DNA of 64,000 nt, from the NCBI RefSeq assembly GCF_011766325.1, contig NZ_BLLG01000026.1, positions 1-64,000 of the forward strand, given 5' to 3'. The position numbers were made by a program, and so were the translations under genes. Shown here piece after piece: positions 1 to 8,453 of the stretch (position 1 is the first letter of the stretch; every line of letters starts with the position of its first letter). The DNA comes from Streptomyces pacificus (lineage in GTDB: Bacteria > Actinomycetota > Actinomycetes > Streptomycetales > Streptomycetaceae). The notes under the pieces were generated by a model that saw nothing but the letters and a program-made list of their open reading frames with translations, was not told the DNA's origin and ran no database searches.

Positions 1-113
1 TACGCCCGCGCGGTCAGCCGTGGCTCCACCCGGCACCACAACCCGGCGAGCAGCGCGAAGAAGTCCTCGAACCACCCGTCCCACCGCTCGACATCCCGCT
101 GCACGTCCTCCAT
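1..113 (-). CDS. IS701-like transposase, N-terminal piece cut by the window edge
   Basis: An open frame starts with ATG at 113 and runs off the left edge after 37 residues. The visible peptide has a WFEDFFALLAG stretch followed by RVEPRLTARA. That resembles the N-terminus of actinobacterial IS701/DDE_5 transposases, where a conserved Phe/Arg-rich segment precedes the RGLL motif. The catalytic DDE residues lie outside the window, so intactness cannot be judged. The decayed peptidase next to it fits an insertion-scarred region. The family call rests on a short segment only. Confidence 0.45.
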   Translation of the reverse strand, partial: MEDVQRDVERWDGWFEDFFALLAGLWCRVEPRLTARA

Positions 114-161
114 GCACGGCTCAACGCGTCACGCGGCCAGCAGACACGAAGCTCCCCTGTA

Positions 162-600
162 GTGCAGGGCGTGTACGACCCGAACGGGGCGGGAGCCATC
201 GTGTTCGCCGTCCTGGCCGTGGCCGCGGCCGTGGAACGGGAAGGCATCCGGGAGAAGACCGGCCGGCGGGGGCGTGGAGGGTCGGCGCGAACCGGCCGCG
301 TTGCGGGCGGACCAACTGCAGGCGGTGCTCTGCCACGAACTGGGGCACCACTCGCACGGCCGCACCCGCTTCGCCGCGACCGTGTACCAGGGGGCGGCCG
401 GTCTGGACCGCGCGCAGCGCAGCTTCGCACGACCGAATTCGCCTGCCGGTACGGGACGAACGTCCCCTTCCTCATGTTCCCCATGGCGCTCAATTTCCCG
501 GACGAGTCCGTGCTGCGCCCCGGTCACGGTCTGATCGTTCCGGAGATGCCGGTCACCGGGGCGGCCACCGGGGCGTCGTGCTCCGCGCAGCCGCGGGCGT
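162..600 (+). pseudogene. Decayed M48-like metallopeptidase remnant
   Basis: In one forward frame, 298-400 encodes RADQLQAVLCHELGHHSHG, the signature helix of M48-type zinc peptidases with HELGH at 334-348. A neighbouring frame at 162-260 gives a hydrophobic stretch (AIVFAVLAVAAAVE) that could be a membrane segment of the same ancestor. A third stretch at 430-560 (FLMFPMALNFPDE) is in yet another frame and was not recognised. No single frame joins them and there is no convincing start. I read this as a frameshifted remnant. From 600 to 794 I see no coding signal. Confidence 0.4.
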
Positions 601-794
601 GAAGCAGGCAGCCGCAGTGTCAGGGCCGGATCATGGCCGGTGGACCCGGCCCGGCCCTGTGGCCCTCCGGAGAGCGGAGGCCGTCGAGGACGTTCGAGGC
701 CGACGGGGCCGGGCGGAGACGGGCGGAGGCGGGCGGCGGGTGGGGCCGGGTGGCGGGTGGCCCGCCCGATGGGCCGCTTCGATGCCGTACCCCC

Positions 795-1577
795 TCATGG
801 TCGTGCCCGCGTGGGCAGGGTGAGGATTTCGGCTCCGTCGTCGGTGATGGCGATGGTGTGCTCGCTGTGCGCGGTCCGGCAGCCCGTGGCGCTGCGCAGT
901 GTCCACCCGTCGGCGTCGGTGACGAGTGCGGCGGTGTCGGCCATGACCCAGGGTTCCAGGGCGAGCAGCAGTCCGGGGCGCAGTGTGTACCCGCGGCCCG
1001 GCCGTCCGGTGTTCGGGATGTGGGGGTCCTGGTGCATGGTCGAGCCGATGCCGTGGCCTCCGAACTCGGTGCTGATCGGGTAGCCCGCCTCATCGAGGAT
1101 CGTGCCGATGGCGTGGGAGAGGTCACCGATGCGCGCTCCGGGCCTGGCGGCGGCGATGCCGGCGGCGAGTGCCCGTTCGGTCGTCTCGATCATCGCGACG
1201 CTCTCCGCCGGCCTGGCTTCGCCCACCAGGAAGCTGATCGCGGCGTCCGAGGCCACCCCGCCCTTGGCTACGGCGAGGTCGAGAGTCAGCAGATCCCCGT
1301 TCGCCAGGGGGTAGTTGTGGGGCAGCCCGTGGAGCACCGCGTCGTTGACGGCCGTGCAGACGTAGTGCCCGAACGGGCCGCGTCCGAAGGAGGGTGCGTA
1401 GTCGACGTAGCAGGACTGCGCTCCCGCCTCGCTGATCAGCTCTTTGGCCCACTGGTCGATGTCCAGCAGATTGGTCCCGACCGTGCTGCGCTGCTTCAGA
1501 GTCTGCAGGATGTCTCCGACCAGAGCGCCGGTGCCCCTCGCCCGCTCGAGCCGAGCGGAGTTCAGGATCTCGATCAT
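795..1577 (-). CDS. map: Type I methionine aminopeptidase
   Basis: Predicted cytosolic metalloprotease that removes the initiator methionine from nascent proteins. All five metal ligands of the family can be placed: Asp in LTLDLAVAKGG, Asp in GVASDAA, His in HGIGSTMHQDP, Glu in LALEPW and Glu in TAHSEHT. The substrate-side His is in VNDAVLHGLP. The 260-residue length is normal. I chose ATG at 1577 because GAAAGG lies about 8 nt upstream; a TTG at 1601 would add 8 residues. It diverges from the XRE regulator at 1643, and a direct-repeat pair lies between them. Streptomyces usually carry more than one map gene, so this lone copy beside its own regulator is probably an accessory, conditionally expressed isoenzyme. 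Confidence 0.9.
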   Translation of the reverse strand: MIEILNSARLERARGTGALVGDILQTLKQRSTVGTNLLDIDQWAKELISEAGAQSCYVDYAPSFGRGPFGHYVCTAVNDAVLHGLPHNYPLANGDLLTLDLAVAKGGVASDAAISFLVGEARPAESVAMIETTERALAAGIAAARPGARIGDLSHAIGTILDEAGYPISTEFGGHGIGSTMHQDPHIPNTGRPGRGYTLRPGLLLALEPWVMADTAALVTDADGWTLRSATGCRTAHSEHTIAITDDGAEILTLPTRARP

Positions 1578-1600
1578 GGGGAGCCTTTCACGTATGGCCA

Positions 1601-1627
1601 ATAACTATACCGGCATAACTATACCGG
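1601..1627. promoter_or_regulatory. Direct-repeat operator between map and the XRE gene
   Basis: Two identical 13-bp direct repeats, ATAACTATACCGG, sit at 1601-1613 and 1615-1627 with a 14-bp period. They are AT-rich in a GC-rich background and lie in the short divergent gap. Position and symmetry suggest the binding site of the adjacent XRE protein, controlling both directions. This is inference from layout. Confidence 0.6.
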
Positions 1628-1642
1628 GATTAGAATCGGGTC
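1628..1642 (+). promoter_or_regulatory. -10-like element for a probable leaderless XRE transcript
   Basis: TAGAAT at 1631-1636 matches a -10 box and lies 7 nt before the ATG at 1643. No Shine-Dalgarno is visible. The mRNA may therefore start at or next to the ATG, as is common in Streptomyces. The upstream direct repeats would cover the -35 region. Confidence 0.4.
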
Positions 1643-1948
1643 ATGGTCAGGTTGCCGCTCACCCCCGCCGAGGTAGAACGCGGAGAGCGCCTTGGCGCTC
1701 TGCTCCGCCGAGCCCGGGGCTGCCGCTCGATGCTCGATGTGGCGCTCGCCGCGCGTATCTCGCCGGAAACCCTGCGGAAGATCGAGTCCGGCCGTGTGGC
1801 CACCCCCGCCTTCCCCACCATCGCGGCGATCGCCGACACCCTCGGCCTGTCCCTGGACGCCGTCTGGACCGAGATCAACCGGGCGGAGCGAACCGTCGGG
1901 GACCAGTCGGCCCCGTCTGCCGAGCGGCGTGCGTCGCTGGCTTCGTAG
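1643..1948 (+). CDS. Small XRE-family transcriptional regulator
   Basis: A 101-residue cytosolic DNA-binding protein. Residues about 10-72 form a five-helix lambda-repressor-type HTH: RLGALLRRARGC, then LDVALAARISPETLRKIESG as the recognition region, then FPTIAAIADTLGLSLD. No ligand or enzymatic domain follows. The gene diverges from map, and the AT-rich direct repeats in front of both genes make it the likely controller of that pair. The start is the first ATG after a -10-like TAGAAT. Confidence 0.85.
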   Translation: MVRLPLTPAEVERGERLGALLRRARGCRSMLDVALAARISPETLRKIESGRVATPAFPTIAAIADTLGLSLDAVWTEINRAERTVGDQSAPSAERRASLAS

Positions 1949-2043
1949 CGCCCGTTCCGCCTCGAGTGCGCAAGCGCGGTGAAGTGTGCATTGACCGTCA
2001 ATGGGGAGGGCGTCAACAGCTGTCTTGTGTAGGCTGCCGACTC

Positions 2044-2385
2044 ATGAGACATGACGCGGTGCGCGGCCACCTCGACGGACTGCTGCTGGCCGTGCTCGAA
2101 ACCGGGCCTCTGCACGGCTACGCGATCATCACCGCCGTTCAGCAGCGCAGTGGAGGCGTGCTGGAGCTGCGTACGGGCACGATCTATCCGGCGCTCAACC
2201 GGCTCGAGCGGATCGGGCTGCTGCGCAGCAGTTGGCAGACCACCGGCGAACGCCGCAGACGGTGCTACGAACTCACCGAGGCCGGACGCCGTACCCTGGC
2301 GGGCGAGCGGACCGCTTGGCGGGAGTTCACCACCGCCATCGGCTCGGTCCTGAACCCCGTCGCGCCGCCCGGAGCCGTCACGTGA
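2044..2385 (+). CDS. PadR-family transcriptional regulator
   Basis: A 113-residue winged-helix regulator. It has the PadR signature at residues 8-75: LDGLLLAVLETGPLHGYAI, then TGTIYPALNRLERIGLL, then the wing with RRRCYELTEAGRR. Family members repress membrane transport or stress genes and respond to small molecules. Its stop overlaps the GTG of the next gene (GTGA, 2382-2385), so the two are translationally coupled. The PadR plus permease-prefix membrane protein arrangement is common in actinobacteria, and the regulator probably controls its own operon. Confidence 0.88.
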   Translation: MRHDAVRGHLDGLLLAVLETGPLHGYAIITAVQQRSGGVLELRTGTIYPALNRLERIGLLRSSWQTTGERRRRCYELTEAGRRTLAGERTAWREFTTAIGSVLNPVAPPGAVT

Positions 2386-3077
2386 GCGCCGTCACGCCGC
2401 GGAGTGACCCCGTCGAGGACTGCGTTTCCACCCTGGCCGCCGCCGTGCACGGACCGGCACGCACCAAGGCGCGCATGGTGGCCGAGGTGCGCGAGGACCT
2501 GACGGACGCGGTGGCGGAACGCACCCGGGCGGGGCTGACGTACCAGCGTGCCGCCGCCCAGGCGGTGCGGGAGTTCGGGACCCCCGACGAGCTCGTGGTG
2601 AGCTGGCAGCGCGAACTCACCATCGCCCAGGCCCGGCACACCGCGCGGACCGTCGCCCTCACCGTCCCCCTGGTGGTCGCCTGCTGGTATCTGGTCCGGC
2701 GAGCCGGCCACGACCAGACCTGGGAACTTGCGCGCACCGCGCAGATGCTGGGCGTCCATCTGTCCGGCGTCTCGGCGATCACCGCACTGCTCGCCGCAGT
2801 GGCCCTGGCGGTGACAGGCACCCTCGCCCGCCGGCTGCCCACGCCGGACCGGTTGCCGCTCGCGGTCGCCTGGGGCGGCACCGTCGCGAGCGCCTCCATG
2901 GCCTTCGCCACCCTGGCCCTCGCCCTCGCGGCCGCCCTGGGCACCGACTGGCTGCTGTTCGCGTCCGCCGGTACCCTCGCGGCCTCTTCGCACGCCCTGG
3001 TGGCGGGCTCGGCCCGGTCCTGCAGGCGCTGCGCCCGGCTGCCGGCCGTCGGGGCATCGAGCGCCGGGGCGCGCTGA
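2382..3077 (+). CDS. Permease-prefix-domain membrane protein
   Basis: A 231-residue protein. The N-terminal 75 residues are cytosolic and helical with an EVREDLTDAVAERTRAGLTY core, like the permease-prefix domain found next to PadR regulators. About four hydrophobic segments follow, at roughly 88-105, 130-150, 165-190 and 195-215. No enzymatic motif is present. GTG at 2382 overlaps the PadR stop. Its partner and substrate are unknown; a role as a membrane sensor or regulator tied to the PadR protein is inference. Confidence 0.75.
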   Translation: MSAVTPRSDPVEDCVSTLAAAVHGPARTKARMVAEVREDLTDAVAERTRAGLTYQRAAAQAVREFGTPDELVVSWQRELTIAQARHTARTVALTVPLVVACWYLVRRAGHDQTWELARTAQMLGVHLSGVSAITALLAAVALAVTGTLARRLPTPDRLPLAVAWGGTVASASMAFATLALALAAALGTDWLLFASAGTLAASSHALVAGSARSCRRCARLPAVGASSAGAR

Positions 3078-3194
3078 CCGCGACCGGGAGGTTCCGCCCT
3101 CGGGTCGACAGGCCGATGTCCGGGTGTGCCGCGGGCATCTTGGATGTTCTGGGCCGCCGCGCGGGATGGGCGGGGTCTGTGGGGCGTACGGCGA

Positions 3195-3728
3195 TCAGGC
3201 GCCCGTGGTGGAGCCCGGTCGGACGATCATGAGTACGACCACGACGGCCCAGAGCAGGTTGAACACCCCGGTGATCATGGCCAGTCGCGCCGCCGCGGAC
3301 CGGGACGCGGTCGCGGTCCGCGGCGCGTTGGCGGTCGCGGTCTCCGCGGCCGCACCCTCGCCGCCGTAGGCCGCCGTACCGGCGGACTGGGCGAGCAGCC
3401 GCTCCTGACCGGGCAGGATCGCTATCAGCAGCAGCGCCGCAGCGACCGTCGTGAGGATGAGCGAGACGATGAGCCAGCTGTCGCCCAGCACGCCCATCCG
3501 GGCTCCGGTGGCAAGGCCGAAGACCGGTACGGCGACGCCGACGGCGGCGTATACCCGGCAGATCCGGTGCAGCAGCGCGGCGGTGGCGGGTGTGCGCTCC
3601 TTGCCGCTCGGGTCGTCGGCCCCGGCTTGGGGCGTGACGAAGCGGGGGAACATCGAGGCCGCCACCGTGATCGGGCCGATCGTCACGATCGATGCCAGCA
3701 CATGCAAGGAGAGCAGCAGTTTGGTCAC
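3195..3728 (-). CDS. DUF2269-family integral membrane protein
   Basis: A 177-residue protein with four predicted membrane helices: a first LHVLASIVTIGPITVAAS segment, two central ones around residues 60-110, and a last one near the C-terminus (GVFNLLWAVVVVLMIV). The HVLAS start is typical of DUF2269, which has no defined biochemical role. An Ala/Thr-rich loop at about 120-150 separates helices 3 and 4. GTG at 3728 has an AAGGGA ribosome-binding site. An almost perfect 34-bp palindrome 18 bp upstream suggests tight control by an unlinked regulator. Confidence 0.8.
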   Translation of the reverse strand: MTKLLLSLHVLASIVTIGPITVAASMFPRFVTPQAGADDPSGKERTPATAALLHRICRVYAAVGVAVPVFGLATGARMGVLGDSWLIVSLILTTVAAALLLIAILPGQERLLAQSAGTAAYGGEGAAAETATANAPRTATASRSAAARLAMITGVFNLLWAVVVVLMIVRPGSTTGA

Positions 3729-3745
3729 CGGGGATCCCTTCTCTT

Positions 3746-3779
3746 TAGGTTGTCAGGCAATATATTGACAGCCAACCTA
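3746..3779. promoter_or_regulatory. 34-bp near-perfect palindrome upstream of the DUF2269 gene
   Basis: Outer arms TAGGTTG (3746-3752) and CAACCTA (3773-3779) flank inner arms TCAGGCAATAT and ATATTGACAG around an AT centre. This AT-rich dyad ends 18 bp before the GTG and would cover the promoter. It has the size expected for a MarR- or TetR-type dimer or a pair of dimers. No such regulator gene lies beside it. Confidence 0.65.
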
Positions 3780-4350
3780 TTGCCGCAAGCCGGCCCGCTG
3801 GGGTGGGCTGCCTGCCTGCTCCCGCTCCGCTGCGGCGTTGCGGATGCCGGGTCTCGGCGATTGTCGCCGTAGGCGTCGTGCGGGCGTCGGGCGGGATTTG
3901 CCGTGGCACCGGTTCCGGATATCGGTGGTTCACCGGGGCGGTCCGTCGCCGCACGGCGGTGCCTTACAGGAGTCGGCCGCCCTGCCCGCACCGCGGTGGC
4001 GCCCAAGCCGCAGCGTCTGTTCTCCGCGCAGGCCGCCGTGGTTCCGCCGGCCGCCCCGACGGCGTGGCAGCCGCTGGAGGCGGCCGGGTGTGTGCGGGGC
4101 TGCGGGTTCCGGTGCACGCGGGGGCGGGCGGCGTCGGACACTTCCCCGTTCAGTTCGCCCGGCACTTCGGGGCGCACGTCACCGCTGACCGCCTCCGCGG
4201 GCAACCCGGACTTCCTGAGAGGCCCGGGGCCCGTCTACCGGCGGATTCCCGGCGCGTTCCCGGCCGCCGGCAGCCACCGCGGGCCCCGTGCCCGCATGGG
4301 CTGCCGGCGGCTCCCGTCAGCCACCGCGGTCCGAAACCCCCGGCTGTGCG
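3780..4350. other. Gene-free stretch
   Basis: About 570 bp between the DUF2269 promoter and the nhaA terminator. Open frames exist on both strands, but none has a plausible start or family resemblance, and their composition is Pro/Arg-rich as expected from non-coding GC-rich DNA. No promoter or repeat was recognised. Confidence 0.5.
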
Positions 4351-4387
4351 GGGGTGACGGCCGGCTCCGGACCGCGGCCGTCACCCC
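4351..4387 (-). terminator. nhaA terminator hairpin
   Basis: Perfect 13-bp stem GGGGTGACGGCCG / CGGCCGTCACCCC with an 11-nt loop. The nhaA stop codon (4381-4383) lies inside one arm. There is no T-run, which is usual in Streptomyces. Confidence 0.75.
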
Positions 4388-5697
4388 TCCGTGCGGGAGC
4401 CGCCGATGCCGTAGTCGGCCCGCTGGTAGATGTCGGGGATGCCGTCCGCGTCCTCGTCGACGGTCTCCTCCTCGTAGAGGCGGCGGTAGACCGCGTTGCG
4501 GCGCTTGATCAGCGCCGCGGCCAGGACCGCCGCGATCAGCGACCCGAGGAGGACGGCGGCCTTCACCTGCTCCGCCTGGGCCGGGTCGGAGAAGGCGAGC
4601 TCCCCGATGAGGAGGGCGACGGTGAAGCCTATTCCCGCCAGGACGGCGAGGGAGAAGACGTCCGCCCACTCCAGGTCGGGGTTGAGGCGGGCGCGGGTGT
4701 AGCGGGCGGCGAGGTAGGTGCCCGCGAAGATGCCGAGGGTCTTGCCCGCGACGAGGCCGACGACCACGCCGAGCGGTTCGGGCCTGGTGAACACGTCGCC
4801 CAGGGCGGCCGCGGAGACGCTCACACCGGCGGCGAACAGGGCGAACAGCGGCACCGCCACTCCTGCCGAGACCGGGTGGAGCAGATGCGAGGTCCGTTCC
4901 GCGGGCGAGGTCTCCTCGCCCTTGTCGCGGGTGGTGCGCAGGATCAGGCCCATGGCGACGCCGGCGACGGTGGCGTGGACTCCGCCGTTGTACATCAGCG
5001 CCCAGATCGCGATGCCGAGCGGTGCGTACCACCACCAGCCCCTCACCCGCAGGCGCTGGAGGACGTAGAAGAGGACCAGGCCGGCGAAGGCTCCCGCGAG
5101 GGCCGGGTAGTCCAGGTCGCTGGTGAAGAAGATCGCGATGATCAGGATGGCGCCGAGGTCGTCGACGACGGCGAGTGTGAGCAGGAACGCGCGAAGCGCG
5201 GCCGGGAGATGGGTGCTGAGGACGGCCAGGACCGCGAGCGCGAAGGCGATGTCGGTGGCCATCGGCACGGCCCATCCGTCCAGTCCGCCCCCGGCGGGTG
5301 CGGCGACCGCGACGTACAGCGCGGCGGGCACGACCATGCCGCAGACCGCGGCGATGACCGGCAGTGCGGCGGTGGCGGGATTGCGCAGCTCGCCGACGAC
5401 GAGTTCGCGCTTGAGTTCGATCCCGGCGACGAGGAAGAAGACGGCGAGCAGGCCGTCGGCGGTCCAGTGCCCGACCGACAGGTCGAGACCCAGGGCGGGT
5501 ATGCCGAAGTGGAAGTCGCGTATCTGTTCGTAGACGCCGCTCCACGGGCTGTTCGCCCAGAGGAGTGCCACCACCGCCGCGGCCAGCAGAACGAGTCCGC
5601 CGATCGTCTCGGTGCGCAGCGCCTCGGCCACGGCCTTGCGCTCGGGCAGAGGCAGCAGGCCGAGGAAGGTGGCGCGCTGACGCGGGGCGTCTGACAT
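4381..5697 (-). CDS. nhaA: Na+/H+ antiporter NhaA
   Basis: A 438-residue inner-membrane antiporter that exports Na+ in exchange for H+ in pH and salt homeostasis. It has about 11-12 hydrophobic helices. The ion-binding Asp pair is in LAVVDDLGAILII. The unwound-helix motif region (MATDIAFALAVLAVL) and the family entry motif (GLLAVFFLVAGIELKREL) are present. The C-terminal tail after residue 405 is acidic and soluble, and longer than in E. coli NhaA. I chose ATG at 5697 for its GGAGG site about 9 nt upstream. It appears to be a single-gene unit ending in its own hairpin. Confidence 0.93.
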   Translation of the reverse strand: MSDAPRQRATFLGLLPLPERKAVAEALRTETIGGLVLLAAAVVALLWANSPWSGVYEQIRDFHFGIPALGLDLSVGHWTADGLLAVFFLVAGIELKRELVVGELRNPATAALPVIAAVCGMVVPAALYVAVAAPAGGGLDGWAVPMATDIAFALAVLAVLSTHLPAALRAFLLTLAVVDDLGAILIIAIFFTSDLDYPALAGAFAGLVLFYVLQRLRVRGWWWYAPLGIAIWALMYNGGVHATVAGVAMGLILRTTRDKGEETSPAERTSHLLHPVSAGVAVPLFALFAAGVSVSAAALGDVFTRPEPLGVVVGLVAGKTLGIFAGTYLAARYTRARLNPDLEWADVFSLAVLAGIGFTVALLIGELAFSDPAQAEQVKAAVLLGSLIAAVLAAALIKRRNAVYRRLYEEETVDEDADGIPDIYQRADYGIGGSRTEG

Positions 5698-5841
5698 GGG
5701 GAAGGCCTCCGGGCCGTCGGTGGAGCGGGCACACTGCACCCTTTGACGCCGACCAGACTTCCCGGCACACCAAGCGTCATGCTGACGCGTTCCTCACACC
5801 CTAACCAGAAGGCGGCCGCTGCCACCAGACAGCGCCCTACC

Positions 5842-5939
5842 TGCGGGAACACCGGCGCGAGCACCGGTGGGCACGCCGACGGGCACCCCGGCGCGAACAC
5901 CGGCGGGAACATCGGCGGGCACCCCGGCGCGAGCGTGCC
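5842..5939. repeat. Imperfect 12-bp-type repeats between nhaA and the symporter
   Basis: Variants of ACCGGCGGGAAC and GGGCACCCCGGCGCGA recur about seven times in roughly 100 bp. The region from 5698 to 5939 otherwise holds only the nhaA promoter region. It looks non-coding. Confidence 0.5.
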
Positions 5940-5982
5940 GAGGAGGCCGCATGCGCCCGCGCCCTGCGCATGCGGCCTCCTC
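5940..5982 (-). terminator. Strong terminator behind the AGCS symporter gene
   Basis: Perfect 17-bp stem GAGGAGGCCGCATGCGC with a 9-nt loop, 24 bp downstream of the symporter stop at 6007. It is one of the most stable hairpins in the window. Confidence 0.85.
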
Positions 5983-6006
5983 CGCGGAACCGGACCGCGC
6001 GGGCGG

Positions 6007-7542
6007 TCAGACGGTGGTCTTCGCCGGCTCCGGTTCGTCGTCGGCGTCGCCCGCCCCGCCGGCCTTGAGGGACCGGACGTACTCCAGGAAGGAGTTGAGC
6101 TCCCGCTTGACGACGGGGGCGAGCAGGTAGAGGCCGATGATGTTGATGACCGCCAGCATGAACAGGACCGCGTCGGCCATGTCGATCAGCGTCTGCAGCG
6201 TGAGCAGGGCACCGGCGACGGCGAACAGCGAGTAGAGCACCTTGAAGGTGATCTCGCTGGCCTTGCTGCGGCCGAAGAGGTACGTCCACGCCTTGAGGCA
6301 GTAGTAGCCCCAGGTCAGCACTGTCGAGATGGCGAAGAGCATCACCGCGACGGTCAGGATGTACGGGAACCAGGGCAGCACCGTGGCGAAGGCGTCGGAG
6401 GTGATGGTGACGCCGCCGATGGACTCGCCGGCCCGTGCCTCGGCCCAGCTCGCCGGGTTGGCGATCACGATGGTCAGGGCGGTCATGGTGCAGATGATCA
6501 CGGTGTCGATGAAGGGCTCGAGCAGGGCGACCAGGCCCTCGCTCGCGGGGTGCTTGGTCTTCACCGCGGAGTGCGCGATCGGGGCGGAGCCGAGACCGGC
6601 CTCGTTGGAGAACGCCGCCCGCTTGAAGCCGATGATCAGCGCACCGAGGACACCGCCGGCGACACCCTCGGGGTTGAACGCGCCCTCGACGATCGTGACG
6701 ACCGCGTCGGGCACGGCCGTGACGTTCACCAGGATGACCACCAGACAGGCGGCGATGTAGACGCCCGCCATGGCCGGCACCAGCCTGCTGGTGACGTTGG
6801 CGATGGAGCGGATGCCGCCGATCAGCACGATGCCGACGAGCGCGGCGATCAGGATGCCGAAGAAGAGGGCCCCGGACGAGGAGCCGACGGCGCCGTCCTC
6901 GCCGCCGGCGATGGAGACCAGCTGCGCGTAGCTCTGGTTGACCTGGAAGAGGTTGCCGCCGAAGAGGCCGAAGAACAGGACCATGAAGGAGGCGAGGACG
7001 GCGAGGACCTTGCCCAGGGTCTTGCCGTTCTTGCCGAAGCGCTCGGTCAGGCCCTTGGGGATGTAGTGCATCGGGCCGCCCGAGACGGTGCCGTCGGCGT
7101 GCACCTCGCGGTACTTCACACCGAGGGTGACCTCGACGAACTTCGTGGCCATGCCCAGCAGACCGCAGAGGATCATCCAGAAGGTCGCGCCCGGACCGCC
7201 GATGGAGACGGCGACCGCGACACCCGCGATGTTGCCGAGGCCTACGGTGCCGGAGACGGCGGCGGTCAGCGCCTGGAAGTGGTTGACCTCGCCGGCCGAC
7301 CCCTTCTCGTCGTACTTCCCGCGCACCACGTCGACCGCGAGGCGGAACTTGCGTATCTGGATCAGCCCGAACCAGGCGGAGAAGACCAGACCGGCGACGA
7401 CCAGCCAGGCGACGATGAGGGGGAGGTCCGTCCCCCCTACGGGGACGGAGTAGAAGACGACTTCTCCGAGCCAGCTGGCGATGGGCTCGAAGAATCCGCT
7501 GACAGCCTTGTCGACGGATTCGGTCATGGAGTCGAGTGACAC
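6007..7542 (-). CDS. Alanine/glycine:cation symporter, AGCS family
   Basis: A 511-residue secondary transporter importing alanine or glycine with Na+ or H+. The AGCS signatures are clear: GTVGLGNIAGVAVAV at about residue 96, the GGPGATFWM extension, and FSNEAGLGSAPIAHSA at about residue 320. About 10-11 hydrophobic segments are visible. Length is typical. The likely start is GTG at 7542 (MSLDSMTES); an internal ATG five codons later is possible. It is monocistronic with a strong 3' hairpin. Amino-acid specificity within the family cannot be read from sequence. Confidence 0.92.
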   Translation of the reverse strand: MSLDSMTESVDKAVSGFFEPIASWLGEVVFYSVPVGGTDLPLIVAWLVVAGLVFSAWFGLIQIRKFRLAVDVVRGKYDEKGSAGEVNHFQALTAAVSGTVGLGNIAGVAVAVSIGGPGATFWMILCGLLGMATKFVEVTLGVKYREVHADGTVSGGPMHYIPKGLTERFGKNGKTLGKVLAVLASFMVLFFGLFGGNLFQVNQSYAQLVSIAGGEDGAVGSSSGALFFGILIAALVGIVLIGGIRSIANVTSRLVPAMAGVYIAACLVVILVNVTAVPDAVVTIVEGAFNPEGVAGGVLGALIIGFKRAAFSNEAGLGSAPIAHSAVKTKHPASEGLVALLEPFIDTVIICTMTALTIVIANPASWAEARAGESIGGVTITSDAFATVLPWFPYILTVAVMLFAISTVLTWGYYCLKAWTYLFGRSKASEITFKVLYSLFAVAGALLTLQTLIDMADAVLFMLAVINIIGLYLLAPVVKRELNSFLEYVRSLKAGGAGDADDEPEPAKTTV

Positions 7543-8152
7543 AGTGGCTACCTCGTGGCGCAGGACCGGCGCACGGGAGGCTGCGCCGGATGGTGTGCGG
7601 TCTTGGAGCGAACGCCGTTGTCCGATCGGCGACCGTGGGCGCGCGGTCCACGGACTCGAACCGTATCGCCCTGGTCGTGCCGCGCCGGCGGACCGGCGCG
7701 CCCCCGCATCACGGCGGGAGGCCGACTGCGGAGTTGCGCAGTTCTAGCACGTTTTTTACGCCCCCATGGGTGATGGGAATCACATAACGGCCAGTAGCCA
7801 CGCGAAGTGCCTGCGACTGTGACGAGACCGTTATTCGGAAGCGGGAGTTCGTTCACCGAACGTCCATGAGGGTTGGCTTTGCGTACTCGCCCGAGTCGGG
7901 CTGTGAGGTGTGACCTGCGGAAAAGGTTCTTCTGCCGGGGCGGGCGGGTCCGGGGGCGCCCCGGGGGCGCCGGGCACCGCCCGGGCATCCGCTCGACTCC
8001 CGTACCCGGCAGAGTTCCGGCGCGGAGGCTGCCGTATCCGGGAAGTGACGGCGCGGAGCGGACGTGGCAGGACCGGCCGTCCCCGATCCGGGCGTGTCCC
8101 CGGTCGGTGGATGCCGCCGATCCGGGAGTGCCGTCGTCGCGCGCCCCCTGCC
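7543..8152. other. Long upstream region of the symporter gene
   Basis: No gene is recognised between the symporter start and the tandem repeats. The small palindrome GTGATGGGAATCAC lies at about 7772-7785 in an AT-richer patch (7740-7850) that probably holds the symporter promoter. On the minus strand 7645-7697 folds into a hairpin with a T-arm-like loop but is too short for a tRNA. Confidence 0.45.
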
Positions 8153-8266
8153 GTGCGCGTGGCGCCCCGTGGTGCCCGTGGTGCTCCGTGGTGCGCGTGG
8201 CGCCCCGTGGTGCCCGTGGTGCTCCGTGGTGCGCGTGGCGCCCCGTGGTGCCCGTGGTGCTCCGCG
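8153..8266. repeat. Three perfect 38-bp tandem repeats
   Basis: Units at 8153-8190, 8191-8228 and 8229-8266 each start GTGCGCGTGGCGCCCCGTGG. They are built from smaller GTGGTGCTCC/GTGGTGCCC words and decay into variants up to about 8340. The array lies in non-coding DNA before the DUF1232 gene. It is contiguous with no spacers, so it is not CRISPR. Confidence 0.85.
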
Positions 8267-8453
8267 CGGTACCTGCGGTGCTCCGCGCGTGTCCGGGCTG
8301 CGCCGGGCCGTGTCGCGCCGCTCCGCGCCGTATCGGGCCGCTGCGGGGGCCTGCGCCGATCCGCCCCTCCGCCCGTGTGACGTTCGCCGGCGCCCGGCAC
8401 GGCGCCCGGCACGGCGGGCGACTCGCCGGGCCCGGGCGGGGTAGACGAGCGCT

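Noticed and set aside
7645..7697. tRNA-like element on the minus strand (GGTTCGAGTCC loop with closing stem)
   Set aside because: Only about 53 nt between the closing arms, with no anticodon arm or D-arm; best read as a chance hairpin in the symporter leader.
7543..7850. Glycine riboswitch before the alanine/glycine symporter
   Set aside because: No tandem glycine-aptamer core could be seen on the minus strand.
8153..8266. CRISPR array
   Set aside because: Units are contiguous with no unique spacers and no cas genes are present.
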